Shown piece by piece: positions 8,081 through 16,514 of a DNA stretch of 53,653 nt. The number at the start of each line of letters is the position of its first letter. Position 1 is the first letter of the stretch. Below the pieces are notes generated by a model, which was given only the letters and a program-made list of their open reading frames with translations, was not told the DNA's origin and ran no database searches. A program made the translations under genes and the position numbers. The DNA comes from Ruthenibacterium avium (GTDB lineage Bacteria > Bacillota > Clostridia > Oscillospirales > Ruminococcaceae), in NCBI GenBank assembly GCA_019118905.1, contig DWYA01000026.1:1-53653 (forward strand). The letters are read 5' to 3'.

Positions 8081-10095
8081 GACGTTGGCACTCGGTAAAT
8101 GTTCACCGTTTCCAAATCCAAAACCAAATCCAAAAGCGCAAACTGCGGGCCGTTTTTTCCGGTGTAAGAATACAGCTCGTCAAACACCAAATAATCTACG
8201 CCATTGGCGCGGGCGGTCTCCAATACCTGTTCTGGAGTTGCGGAAGGCGAAAACATGATAGCCGTTTGGGTGCGCTTTTCCTGCACAATTTCTTCGGGAA
8301 CGCCCATATTTGAAACCGTACAGAGCCACCCTTCCATATAAGCCTGTCGCCCCGACAATGCGGTGTAGAAGTTGGAATTTCCCTCTGCCGAGTCGAAATC
8401 CCGATAACGGTTTACTGCAAAAGTTTCATCCTTGCGCATATTCTTTGCCATCCATTGGGCGGCCTGTTCATGATCCGGCAAAATATCCATCGTCTCATCT
8501 TTTTCTGCCAGGCCCATGTTCTGCTCCATCCGAACCAGCCCCTGCTCCATTGTAACCATTGTATTTCCCACGCACAGCGCAATGCCTAGTGTGCAGGCTG
8601 TCAGCATGGTTCTTTTTTTCCACGATTTTTCCGGCAGTACCCCAATATAAGGTGCCGTAATCACCGCGGCCAGCTGGGTTGCCAAAAACAAAAAATACAC
8701 TTGGCTGTAAGCATAATGGTCAAAGATAAAAAACGCAATCAAACTGCCGAATATCGCCGCGTGGAGCAGCATTTCCATCGCGGATATTTCTTTCAGCTTT
8801 TTTACTCGGCGCACCGCACAGTAAAAGTAGCAAATAAATACCGACGCTCTTGTCAAACACAAAAACAACAGCGCCGCAATGGGCAACATCAGCCAGTACA
8901 AAGCAATGTGTATTTTCCCTGCCGCATCAGCCAGCGCCAAAAAGCCCGTGCGCGCCAGTGTTGCCGACAACGAAACTCCCATCTGATTTGCGCCCGCCGA
9001 AAACATCACGGGATAAACCACGGCCAAAAGCCCCAGCTGCAACGCTGCAAACAGTGTCATCCGGCCCAGTTTTTTCTTCATCAGGACATTCCAAAGGGCT
9101 GCACAGGCAAGCGCCAAAATCAGAATCAGTCCCACCGGGCCTTTTGCCATCAACAGCAGCATCGACGCACAAAGCCCCAAAACAACCGAAATGAGGTTCA
9201 CCCTGCGTTCATCCGCCCACAGATACGCCACAATCGAAAGCCAAGCGGAAGAATACAGCATGGCAGTTGCCACACTGTCGACGTTGCTTGTCGCATGGTA
9301 CAGCACCTGCGCATCGGTAAAAAACACCAATAAAATCAACGCCGCCGCTGTTTTGCGATTGTTGTACAGGGAAATTCCAAATTCATACAGGCAGGCCGCT
9401 GCACCGGAAAGACAGAAAAGCGGCCAAACTACCCCTAACAAGTCATAAGCATGTACACCCGAAGCAGCTGACACACCTGCACAAAGCAGCTCATTTAAGT
9501 AATGATAGCGCAGCCGCACGCCCTCAAAGCGAATATCCTGCGGCGGAAAGCCCAGAAAAAAGGAATTGACATTTCCCACATTCCACAAAAAATCCTGCTT
9601 AATGGAAGTAGCTCCCACAGCCTGCGGGTGAGCGGTAAAAGGAATCCAAGCAAAAAGATAAACCAAAAGCGTTCCCGCAAAAATCCACATGGGAAGGGGC
9701 TCCAGTACCACTTGAGGATGGCACTTCTCCTTTTTCAGCAGCCGAATGCTGGACCAAAGCCCCAGCGCGGCAAACACCGGCATTCCCCATTGAATCAGCG
9801 CCGTATTGCCCAGCCGAAAACTCACTGCGCTCACCAAGGCGAAAAAGCCGGTTCCAAGCAGCAGCATCATCGACATCGGCGCGCGTTCGCACAGCTCTTT
9901 CAATCCGAGTTTTTTGCGGCAGATTTGCAGCCAGAAGGTGCCCGGCAAAATAATGTCAATCAGCGCAAATACAATGGCGGTCACAACCATCCACGGCGCA
10001 CATCCGCCCTGCCACGCCAGCATGACAATGGCAATAATCAAAAAAAAGATAACACAAACCGCCGTCTGCGTAATTACTTTTTTGCGCACATCCAT
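8077..10095 (-). CDS. Polytopic membrane protein, possible GT-C type glycosyltransferase
   Basis: The 672-residue protein has more than twelve hydrophobic segments and a soluble C-terminal part of about 150 residues (from about 520, MEQNMGLAEKDETMDILPDH). This layout resembles GT-C fold mannosyl/arabinosyl transferases and YfhO-like proteins, with a first large outer loop around residues 150-200 (ATSIKQDFLWNVGNVNSFFLG) rich in conserved-looking D, N and H. I do not recognise a specific family, so activity and substrate are unknown. The ATG at 10095 has GGAGGG 7 bp upstream. It is the last gene of the DUF177-rpmF-der-plsY unit; its stop codon lies within the next promoter's -35 box. Confidence 0.7.
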   Translation of the reverse strand: MDVRKKVITQTAVCVIFFLIIAIVMLAWQGGCAPWMVVTAIVFALIDIILPGTFWLQICRKKLGLKELCERAPMSMMLLLGTGFFALVSAVSFRLGNTALIQWGMPVFAALGLWSSIRLLKKEKCHPQVVLEPLPMWIFAGTLLVYLFAWIPFTAHPQAVGATSIKQDFLWNVGNVNSFFLGFPPQDIRFEGVRLRYHYLNELLCAGVSAASGVHAYDLLGVVWPLFCLSGAAACLYEFGISLYNNRKTAAALILLVFFTDAQVLYHATSNVDSVATAMLYSSAWLSIVAYLWADERRVNLISVVLGLCASMLLLMAKGPVGLILILALACAALWNVLMKKKLGRMTLFAALQLGLLAVVYPVMFSAGANQMGVSLSATLARTGFLALADAAGKIHIALYWLMLPIAALLFLCLTRASVFICYFYCAVRRVKKLKEISAMEMLLHAAIFGSLIAFFIFDHYAYSQVYFLFLATQLAAVITAPYIGVLPEKSWKKRTMLTACTLGIALCVGNTMVTMEQGLVRMEQNMGLAEKDETMDILPDHEQAAQWMAKNMRKDETFAVNRYRDFDSAEGNSNFYTALSGRQAYMEGWLCTVSNMGVPEEIVQEKRTQTAIMFSPSATPEQVLETARANGVDYLVFDELYSYTGKNGPQFALLDLVLDLETVNIYRVPTS

Positions 10096-10130
10096 CTTTT
10101 GCCCTCCTTCCCTGCCGCTTTCAAAAAAAG

Positions 10131-10793
10131 TCAAGGCTTTTGCTCGTCACCCTTTTTTTGAAAAAACTTATATTCCGTTCCATTGCAAATGCGTTTGATA
10201 TTTCCTCTGTGAAGCCAAATCACCAAAGCGGCTACAATGGTCGCCCCGATGCAAGCGGTCATCACGGTTGCCATCGGCGCGTCCTGCTTCATCCATAGGT
10301 AATAACCGGCTGTTAAAAAAGGATAGGCTGCCGCACAGCAAATACTGCAAAGGGACACCATTTTCCCTAAAGCCAGCACCACAAAGAAAATAATCAAAAG
10401 AGGCACAATTAAAATGGGCTGAATGGCCACAATGGTTCCTGCCGCAACACTAACCGCTTTGCCGCCTTTGAAGCCGAAATAAAGCGGATATACATGGCCA
10501 ATCACCGCAAAAAAGGCAGCCAAATAAACGCCCAAAATTGCATTTTCATTTGCGGCTCCTGCCAAAAACCATTTTGCCAGCAGCACCGCCACAACACCTT
10601 TTCCGATGTCACCAATCACCGTGAGTGCCGCCGCTTTTTTTCCGTAAGTGCGAAGAATATTGGTCATACCTGCATTTCCCGAACCAAATTTGCGAATATC
10701 CTGATGATACAGCCCCTTTGATACGATAATGGAAAAGCTGAGGGAACCAAGCAAATAAGGAACCAGTACACAAACCGCAATAAAGGCTAACAA
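10131..10793 (-). CDS. plsY: Glycerol-3-phosphate acyltransferase PlsY
   Basis: This 220-residue membrane enzyme transfers the acyl group from acyl-phosphate to glycerol-3-phosphate, the first step of phospholipid synthesis in Gram-positives. The three family motifs are visible: GSLSFSIIVSK, GSGNAGMTNILRTYG (about residues 37-51) and YFGFKGGKAVSVAAG (about residues 105-119). Five hydrophobic segments match the family. The start is a TTG at 10793 with GAGGAG 6 bp upstream. It lies downstream of der, a linkage common in Firmicutes and convenient for coupling membrane growth to ribosome assembly genes. Confidence 0.95.
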   Translation of the reverse strand: MLAFIAVCVLVPYLLGSLSFSIIVSKGLYHQDIRKFGSGNAGMTNILRTYGKKAAALTVIGDIGKGVVAVLLAKWFLAGAANENAILGVYLAAFFAVIGHVYPLYFGFKGGKAVSVAAGTIVAIQPILIVPLLIIFFVVLALGKMVSLCSICCAAAYPFLTAGYYLWMKQDAPMATVMTACIGATIVAALVIWLHRGNIKRICNGTEYKFFQKKGDEQKP

Positions 10794-10847
10794 TTCAATC
10801 TCCTCGCTTTATTTATGATTTCACTCCATTCGCCCTAAGCAGTATAC

Positions 10848-12173
10848 TCAGGGCTTTTCCCCACGCTCACGCAGCACCAAACGAACAGGTGTTCCCTCCA
10901 AGCCAAACGTTTCTCGAATTTGATTTTCAATATATCTTTGGTAAGAGAAATGGAATAATTGTTTCGAGTTGCAAAAGCATACAAACGTCGGCGGTCTTGT
11001 CGAAATCTGCGTCATATAATAAATTTTGAGGCGCTTGCCCTTGTCGCTGGGCGGCTGTACACGCGCTGTGGCACGCGCCAACAGGTCGTTCAGCATACCG
11101 GTGGTAATGCGCATTGCGTTTTGCTCGTCTACAAACTTAATCAGTTCAAACAAACGGTCTACACGCTGTCCGGTTTTCGCGGAAATAAATAAAATCGGGG
11201 CATAGGACATAAAGCTGAAATCATTCATCAGCTTTTTGCGCATCACGTCCATGGTTTTATCGTCTTTTTCCACCGCGTCCCATTTATTCACCGCAATAAT
11301 ACACGCCTTGCCCTGCTCATGGGCAAAGCCCGCCACTTTAGAATCCTGCTCGGTAAAGCCTTCGGTCGCGTCAATCATAATCACGCACACCTTGCTGCGC
11401 TCCACTGCCGCAAGCGAACGCAGCACGCTGTAACGCTCCACGCCTTCTTCCACCTTGCCGCGCTTTCTCAAGCCCGCCGTGTCGGTGAACACAAACTTGC
11501 CGTAGCGGTTTTCTACTTCACTGTCCACCGCGTCGCGCGTTGTACCGGCAATGTTGGCAACAATCATGCGGTCCTCGCCCAAAATATAGTTGACCAAGCT
11601 CGATTTTCCCACGTTGGGGCGTCCAATTACCGCTACACTGATGCGCTCGTCATGGTCCTCCTGCGGTTCTTCCACGCGCAAATGCTTGCACACCTCGTCC
11701 AGCATATCGCCCGTTCCGTGGCCATGCACCGAGGACACAGGGTAGGGTTCGCCCAAGCCCAACGAATAGAAGTCATAAAGCTCCATGGGCGGCTCACCCA
11801 AGCGGTCCACCTTGTTCACCGCCAAAACAATCGGCTTTCCCGAACGCAGCAGCATCGCCGCAATCTCGCTGTCCTGTGCGGTCACACCGGCGCGAATATC
11901 CGTCACAAAAATAATTGCGTCTGCCGTATCAATGGCCAATTGTGCCTGCTGGCGCATATGCTCCAGCATTCCGTCGTCAATGCGCGGTTCGATACCGCCG
12001 GTATCCACCAGCAAAAACTCGTGCGCGCCCCATTCGCAGTTTCCATACAGGCGGTCACGGGTCACGCCCGGCGTATCTTCCACAATCGCCAAACGCTGAC
12101 CAATCAGCTTGTTAAATAAAGTCGATTTTCCCACGTTGGGGCGTCCCACGATTGCTACAATCGGCTTTGCCAT
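10848..12173 (-). CDS. der: Ribosome biogenesis GTPase Der (EngA)
   Basis: The 441-residue protein has the tandem GTPase layout unique to Der, which acts in 50S subunit assembly. G domain 1 shows GRPNVGKSTLFN, DTPGVTRDR, DTGGIE and NKVD; G domain 2 shows GRPNVGKSSLVN (about residue 185), GTTRDAVDS, DTAGLRKRGK and NKWD. A KH-like domain fills the last 90 residues. AAAGGAAAAG precedes the ATG. It follows the DUF512 radical SAM gene by 17 bp and precedes plsY by 54 bp, consistent with a single transcript. Confidence 0.98.
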   Translation of the reverse strand: MAKPIVAIVGRPNVGKSTLFNKLIGQRLAIVEDTPGVTRDRLYGNCEWGAHEFLLVDTGGIEPRIDDGMLEHMRQQAQLAIDTADAIIFVTDIRAGVTAQDSEIAAMLLRSGKPIVLAVNKVDRLGEPPMELYDFYSLGLGEPYPVSSVHGHGTGDMLDEVCKHLRVEEPQEDHDERISVAVIGRPNVGKSSLVNYILGEDRMIVANIAGTTRDAVDSEVENRYGKFVFTDTAGLRKRGKVEEGVERYSVLRSLAAVERSKVCVIMIDATEGFTEQDSKVAGFAHEQGKACIIAVNKWDAVEKDDKTMDVMRKKLMNDFSFMSYAPILFISAKTGQRVDRLFELIKFVDEQNAMRITTGMLNDLLARATARVQPPSDKGKRLKIYYMTQISTRPPTFVCFCNSKQLFHFSYQRYIENQIRETFGLEGTPVRLVLRERGEKP

Positions 12174-12190
12174 AATTTCTTTTCCTTTCT

Positions 12191-13486
12191 TTATTTCAAA
12201 AGCGCCTGTACCAGATCATCTCCGCGCTGAGGCATAATGCGCACACGCACGCAAAGTTCCCGTTCCAGTTCTTTTACGGTAATATCGTCCAAAAATTTAT
12301 CGCGCTCCTCGCGCAGCATCACTTCGGGAATGCCCAGCGTCCGGCTGGTCAGCTTTCCTTTCAGCTGTTTAATTAAGTCCGTTCCGGTAATCAAACCCGC
12401 CACCGTCACATTTCCGCCAAAAAACTCGTTTTTAATTTCATGCACTTCAATTTTCACATTGCGCATTTTCGTCTGCATCGCCTGTGCCAGTTCGCAAATC
12501 AGCGGGTAGGCCAATTCGCCTGTGGCAAGGTCAATCTTTTTCGGCAAAAGCGGCGAACGGGTTTCCTTTAAGGTTTCCATAAATTCATCATACAACAGCC
12601 GCCACATGCCAACGCCGTTTTCCAATTGGCAGAAAGAGTCGTAAAAGTCGCGCGGCGGCATTTCTCGTTCGGCCAGCAAATACCATTCGTCACTGGGATA
12701 GATAATGCGCACGCCGTGGCGTTTATAGCATTTTTCGCCGTATTCTTCCAAAATATCCAGCACTTCCAACGCCGTTTCCTTGTCATAAGGCTCCAGCGGA
12801 TACAGCCCTTCCCGGTATTTCGTCAGGCCGCTGGGAACGGCGGCAATGCTTTGCACCGCGGGATACAGCTTGATCAATGTTTCAAGGCTTCTTCTCAGCT
12901 CAGCGCCATCATTGATACCGCGGCAAAGCACCAGCTGGCAGTTCATTTGAATATACGCTTTGGCAAATTCATCAATATAGCGCAGCACATCGCCCGCGTG
13001 CTTGTTTTTCATCATTTTCACACGCAGTTCCGGGTTGGTGGTATGCACCGAAATATTGATGGGCGAAATATGCATGGTTTTAATGCGCTCTACTTCTCGT
13101 TCGCTCAAATTGGTCAATGTGACATAATTGCCGAACAGAAAGGAAAGGCGCTCGTCATCATCTTTAAAGTAAAGGGTTTCTCGCATCCCTTTTGGCATTT
13201 GGTCAATAAAGCAAAACATGCACTTATTTTTGCACGAATGTTTTTTATCAATCAAATAGCTTTCAAAGTTACAGCCCAGCGGCTCGTATTCTTTTTTTTG
13301 AACGGGAATATAACACAATGCACCGTCCTTCATGACGGCCAATTCCAAAAATGCTCCCGACGAATAAAATTCATAGTCGAGCATGTCATTGATTTCATGG
13401 CCGTCAATAGAAAGAAGCGTACAGCCCTTTAAGCCATAACGCTGTGCCGGGCTTCCCTTTTCTGTTGTGCTAATTTTTACCGCCAT
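12191..13486 (-). CDS. DUF512 / PDZ-like radical SAM protein
   Basis: The 431-residue protein combines an N-terminal PDZ-like segment (residues 1-50, GSPAQRYGLKGCTLLSIDGHEI), a radical-SAM-like cysteine cluster CKNKCMFCF near residue 85, and the C-terminal DUF512 domain. The family is widespread in anaerobic Firmicutes and stands next to der in many of them, but its reaction is not established. The ATG at 13486 has AGGAGGAG 5 bp upstream; a longer in-frame extension of 72 codons has no ribosome site and is not natural in composition. It is co-directional with rpmF upstream and der downstream. Confidence 0.9.
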   Translation of the reverse strand: MAVKISTTEKGSPAQRYGLKGCTLLSIDGHEINDMLDYEFYSSGAFLELAVMKDGALCYIPVQKKEYEPLGCNFESYLIDKKHSCKNKCMFCFIDQMPKGMRETLYFKDDDERLSFLFGNYVTLTNLSEREVERIKTMHISPINISVHTTNPELRVKMMKNKHAGDVLRYIDEFAKAYIQMNCQLVLCRGINDGAELRRSLETLIKLYPAVQSIAAVPSGLTKYREGLYPLEPYDKETALEVLDILEEYGEKCYKRHGVRIIYPSDEWYLLAEREMPPRDFYDSFCQLENGVGMWRLLYDEFMETLKETRSPLLPKKIDLATGELAYPLICELAQAMQTKMRNVKIEVHEIKNEFFGGNVTVAGLITGTDLIKQLKGKLTSRTLGIPEVMLREERDKFLDDITVKELERELCVRVRIMPQRGDDLVQALLK

Positions 13487-13619
13487 CTTGCTCCTCCTGT
13501 TGCTCTTGTATCCAAAAGCTTTTCCTGTTCGGGTGGTTTTATACCAAGCAGATACACCATCCGGCGGGATAAAAAGCAAGGGGAAGGATGCTGAATCCTT
13601 CCCCCATGTCACAAAGCCA

Positions 13620-13802
13620 TTAGGCTTCTTTTTTGATGATTTCCTTGCCCTTGTAGTAGCCGCAGTTGCCGCATACCTGATGGGGAAGCTTGTACTCACC
13701 ACACTGTGTGCACTTGGCCAGCGTGGGCGCGGTCAACTTCCACACGGAGGAGCGTCGTTTATCACGTCTTGCCTTGGAAACCTTTCTCTTGGGTACTGCC
13801 AT
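13620..13802 (-). CDS. rpmF: 50S ribosomal protein L32
   Basis: This 60-residue protein begins MAVPKRKVSKARRDKRR and carries a zinc ribbon made of CTQC and CGNC, so it is the cysteine-containing (C+) form of L32. The ATG at 13802 has GAGGAGG 9 bp upstream. It follows the DUF177 gene by 33 bp, the order seen in most bacteria. C+ L32 uses zinc, and no C-minus paralogue is seen here. Confidence 0.98.
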   Translation of the reverse strand: MAVPKRKVSKARRDKRRSSVWKLTAPTLAKCTQCGEYKLPHQVCGNCGYYKGKEIIKKEA

Positions 13803-13835
13803 TTTAAGCACCTCCTCAACATAAATATTGTGTAA

Positions 13836-14330
13836 TCAAAGCAGTGTTTTTAATATAGCAAGCCTTTCATCCACAACATCGCCGTTGGTTTCCTGTGTGC
13901 AAGCACAAGGGTTTCGGCGGCCGCAGATCGGGCATAGCCCCTTACAATCTTCGCTGCAAAGCAGCACGCTGGGTATCTCGGATACCAGCTCTTGGTAGCA
14001 AAGCTCCTTCAAATCCAGCCGTCCCCGTTCATCAAACGGCAGTTCGGCATCGGGCGATGCTTCACACTCGCTTTCGCGGATGGAATACTCAGCCTTTAAG
14101 TCAAAGCTTTGCTCGCACTCCTTCAAGCAGCGCGCACACGCAAAGGACACGCACGCAGAAAACTCCAATGTCAAATCCAACACAGAGCCTTCCATGCACA
14201 ATCCCCACTGGACGCGCACCGGGCCATTCACCTCATACCCGGGAAAATCCATCCCATCGAAATCCAGCGTTTCCTGCCCGGAAAGCGGCTCTTTGTATGT
14301 GCTGAACAGCTTCTTAATATCCAACGTCAT
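13836..14330 (-). CDS. DUF177 (YceD-like) protein
   Basis: The 164-residue protein belongs to the YceD/DUF177 family, which is almost always encoded next to rpmF and is implicated in 23S rRNA accumulation. The CxxC pair CARCLKEC near residue 85, the EDCKGLCPICGRRNPCAC segment near residue 145 and the C-terminal DERLAILKTLL are characteristic. The ATG at 14330 has GAGGAG 7 bp upstream. It is the first gene behind a consensus promoter and so heads the unit that continues through rpmF and probably der and plsY. Confidence 0.92.
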   Translation of the reverse strand: MTLDIKKLFSTYKEPLSGQETLDFDGMDFPGYEVNGPVRVQWGLCMEGSVLDLTLEFSACVSFACARCLKECEQSFDLKAEYSIRESECEASPDAELPFDERGRLDLKELCYQELVSEIPSVLLCSEDCKGLCPICGRRNPCACTQETNGDVVDERLAILKTLL

Positions 14331-14358
14331 TCTGGTACTCCTCAAAGGTTGCTATGTT

Positions 14359-14387
14359 ATTATAGCCGTCAAAAAGCACTTTGTCAA
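14359..14387 (-). promoter_or_regulatory. Sigma-A promoter for DUF177-rpmF
   Basis: The -35 TTGACA (14382-14387), a 17-bp spacer and the -10 TATAAT (14359-14364) form a perfect promoter 29 bp upstream of the DUF177 start codon. Confidence 0.9.
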
Positions 14388-14522
14388 TACAATTTGTAGA
14401 ATTTCATGCTTTCTTTTTGAAAAAACGGTGAAATTTCGGAAAGCACTCGCCCGCTCACCGGGTGCCTTTTGGCTTATCGGTATTCTGCCCAGCACCGGTC
14501 GCGACGGGCAAAACTCAAAACA

Positions 14523-14546
14523 AAGGGCCGCTCACCGGCAGCCCTT
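14523..14546 (-). terminator. Probable intrinsic terminator after the P-loop gene
   Basis: AAGGGC and GCCCTT pair across a 12-nt loop, followed on the minus strand by TTTGTTTTG. The stem is short, so the call is moderate. The remaining sequence up to the DUF177 promoter (14388-14522) shows nothing I can identify. Confidence 0.55.
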
Positions 14547-14567
14547 CGTTGTTGTGTTTCTTTCCGA

Positions 14568-14972
14568 TTACAGGTATTTTTTCACAGAATCGGTCAAAGC
14601 GCTCTCGTCCGCAGAAACGGTTACCACCATTTTCACGTTCTCGCCTACCAAAGCATTGAAAGCGTCCAGAATATTGCCCAGACCTTCCATGTCGTGGTTG
14701 CCGATCTTCAAAATACCGTCCAGGTAAACTTCGACGATGTCGTAGTTGCCTGCCAGCACACCGGCCACAAAGCCATACAGCTTATCATAGCCCTCAATCT
14801 TATACTCATCCACGTCGATCAGGCGTGCAGCGTGATCAATATCATAGGTCAGCTTCATCGATTTCTCGATGCAGACAATATTGCCGGGGGTGGTTTTTGC
14901 CGAAGCGTTGATCATATCGATCATCTTTTTTGTTTTGCCGGAGCCTTTGCTGCCAACGATCAGTTGAATCAT
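14568..14972 (-). CDS. Small P-loop protein of unknown function
   Basis: The 134-residue protein starts MIQLIVGSKGSGKTKKMIDM, a perfect Walker A motif right at the N-terminus, and has a hydrophobic strand ending in KMVVTVSADE that could be the Walker B or a following strand. It is short for an ATPase and lacks further recognisable domains. Similar clostridial proteins are annotated as hypothetical or, loosely, as twitching-motility related; I see no pilus gene nearby. AAGGAGG lies 7 bp before the ATG. It is downstream of pgi by 47 bp and probably shares its transcript. Confidence 0.8.
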   Translation of the reverse strand: MIQLIVGSKGSGKTKKMIDMINASAKTTPGNIVCIEKSMKLTYDIDHAARLIDVDEYKIEGYDKLYGFVAGVLAGNYDIVEVYLDGILKIGNHDMEGLGNILDAFNALVGENVKMVVTVSADESALTDSVKKYL

Positions 14973-15019
14973 AGGAATTCCTCCTTATATTTGAACACCA
15001 CAAAGGGTGCTTTTTTAAC

Positions 15020-16354
15020 TTATTTCAGTTTTGCTTCCAGTTGCGCCTTCTGCTCCTCATAGCCGGGCTTGCCGAGCAGTGCGAACATGTTCTTTTTGTA
15101 GCTTTCTACGCCGGGCTGGTCAAACGGGTTCACGCCCAGCAGATAGCCGGAAATTGCGCAGGCCTTCTCAAAGAAGTAAATCAGGTAGCCCAGGTTGTAC
15201 TCGTCCAGCGCGTCCACTTCCAACACCACGTTGGGCACTCCGCCGTCGGTGTGTGCCAAAATAGTGCCTTCCATCGCCTTGCGGTTTACAACGCTCATAT
15301 TTTGATTGGCCAGGAAATCAAGGCCGTCAAAATTGTCCGCGCTCTTTTCAATGAACAAGTCCTGCTGCGGCGTTTTGATGTCCACAACAGTCTCAAACAT
15401 CACGCGCGCACCGTCCTGTACAAACTGACCCATGGAGTGCAGGTCGGTAGAAAAGACAACGCTTGCCGGGAACAGGCCCTTGCCGTCCTTGCCTTCGCTC
15501 TCACCGAACAGCTGCTTGTACCACTCGTTCATCAAGGTAAAGTTCGGCTCATAGCAAGCCAGCAGCTCTACGGCTTTTCCCTTGCGGTACAAAATATTTC
15601 TGGTTGCGGCATAACGATAGCAGTCGTTCTCCAAGCTGCACTCGGCAAATGCCTCGCGGGCAGCTGCCGCGCCTTCCATCAAGCGGTCAACGTCACAGCC
15701 GGCAATTGCAATGGGCAGAAGGCCCACAGCCGTCAGCACGGAGAAGCGGCCGCCTACGTCGTCGGGCACCACAAATGTTTCATAACCCTCGCGGTCGGAC
15801 AGCTCTTTCAGCGTGCCCTTTGCGCGGTCGGTTGTCGCATAAATGCGGCGTTTTGCACCGTCTTTTCCATACTTTTTCTCAAGCAGTGCCTTAAAGACAC
15901 GGAAAGCCACCGCCGGTTCTGTCGTTGTGCCGGACTTAGAAATTACGTTCACCGAAAACTCTTTGTCCTCACACAGCGAGATAATGTCCTGTAAATAAGC
16001 GGGGCTAATCGAATTGCCGACAAAATAGATGTCGGGCGTTTTTTTCTTTTTCGCGTTGTACATCATGCCCTTCAGCGCTTCAATTGCGGCGCGGGCGCCC
16101 AAATAGCTGCCGCCGATGCCGATGACAATCACAATGTCGCTGTCTTCTTGAATTCTTTTAGCAGCTGCTTTGATGCGTGCAAACTCTTCCTTGTCGTAAT
16201 CAACGGGAAGGTCCAGCCAGCCCAGAAAATCATTCCCCAGCCCGGTTTTTTCGTGCAGCATGGTATGCGCCGCTTGAATCTGCGGATAAATCGCCTGATA
16301 CTCGTGCTCGCGGATAAAGCTGCCGAGGTGTTTGCCGTTCATTTTGACACTCAT
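15020..16354 (-). CDS. pgi: Glucose-6-phosphate isomerase
   Basis: The 444-residue protein interconverts glucose-6-phosphate and fructose-6-phosphate in glycolysis. Sugar-phosphate binding is marked by VIGIGGSYLGARAAIEAL (about residues 77-94) and ISKSGTTTEPAVAFRVF (about residue 139), and the C-terminal signature by FDQPGVESYKKNMFALLG. Length matches the short bacterial type of about 450 residues. GGAGG stands 9 bp before the ATG. A consensus promoter lies 40 bp upstream, and a small P-loop gene follows. Confidence 0.97.
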   Translation of the reverse strand: MSVKMNGKHLGSFIREHEYQAIYPQIQAAHTMLHEKTGLGNDFLGWLDLPVDYDKEEFARIKAAAKRIQEDSDIVIVIGIGGSYLGARAAIEALKGMMYNAKKKKTPDIYFVGNSISPAYLQDIISLCEDKEFSVNVISKSGTTTEPAVAFRVFKALLEKKYGKDGAKRRIYATTDRAKGTLKELSDREGYETFVVPDDVGGRFSVLTAVGLLPIAIAGCDVDRLMEGAAAAREAFAECSLENDCYRYAATRNILYRKGKAVELLACYEPNFTLMNEWYKQLFGESEGKDGKGLFPASVVFSTDLHSMGQFVQDGARVMFETVVDIKTPQQDLFIEKSADNFDGLDFLANQNMSVVNRKAMEGTILAHTDGGVPNVVLEVDALDEYNLGYLIYFFEKACAISGYLLGVNPFDQPGVESYKKNMFALLGKPGYEEQKAQLEAKLK

Positions 16355-16392
16355 AGAGAAAGGCCTCCAACCTACTGTTTTATTATGCTTTC

Positions 16393-16421
16393 AGTATAAA
16401 AGAAAACCGCGCCCGTGTCAA
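16393..16421 (-). promoter_or_regulatory. Sigma-A promoter for pgi
   Basis: The -35 TTGACA (16416-16421), a 17-bp spacer and the -10 TATACT (16393-16398) are on the minus strand, 39 bp upstream of the pgi start. Confidence 0.9.
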
Positions 16422-16458
16422 GGGCAACCCCGCACAATCCGCTTTGCCTGCATAACAA

Positions 16459-16506
16459 AAACAGCCTGCGGCAAAGCGCATTTTCGCGCCCGCACACAGG
16501 CTGTTT
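16459..16506 (-). terminator. Intrinsic terminator after the D,D-carboxypeptidase gene
   Basis: AAACAGCCTG and CAGGCTGTTT form a 10-bp stem with an inner GCGC/GCGC pairing, followed on the minus strand by TTTTTG. Confidence 0.8.
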
Positions 16507-16514
16507 CCTGCTTT

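Noticed and set aside
14388..14522. Repeated CTCACCGG words suggesting a riboswitch
   Set aside because: No conserved riboswitch core could be recognised and the words fall around a weak terminator.
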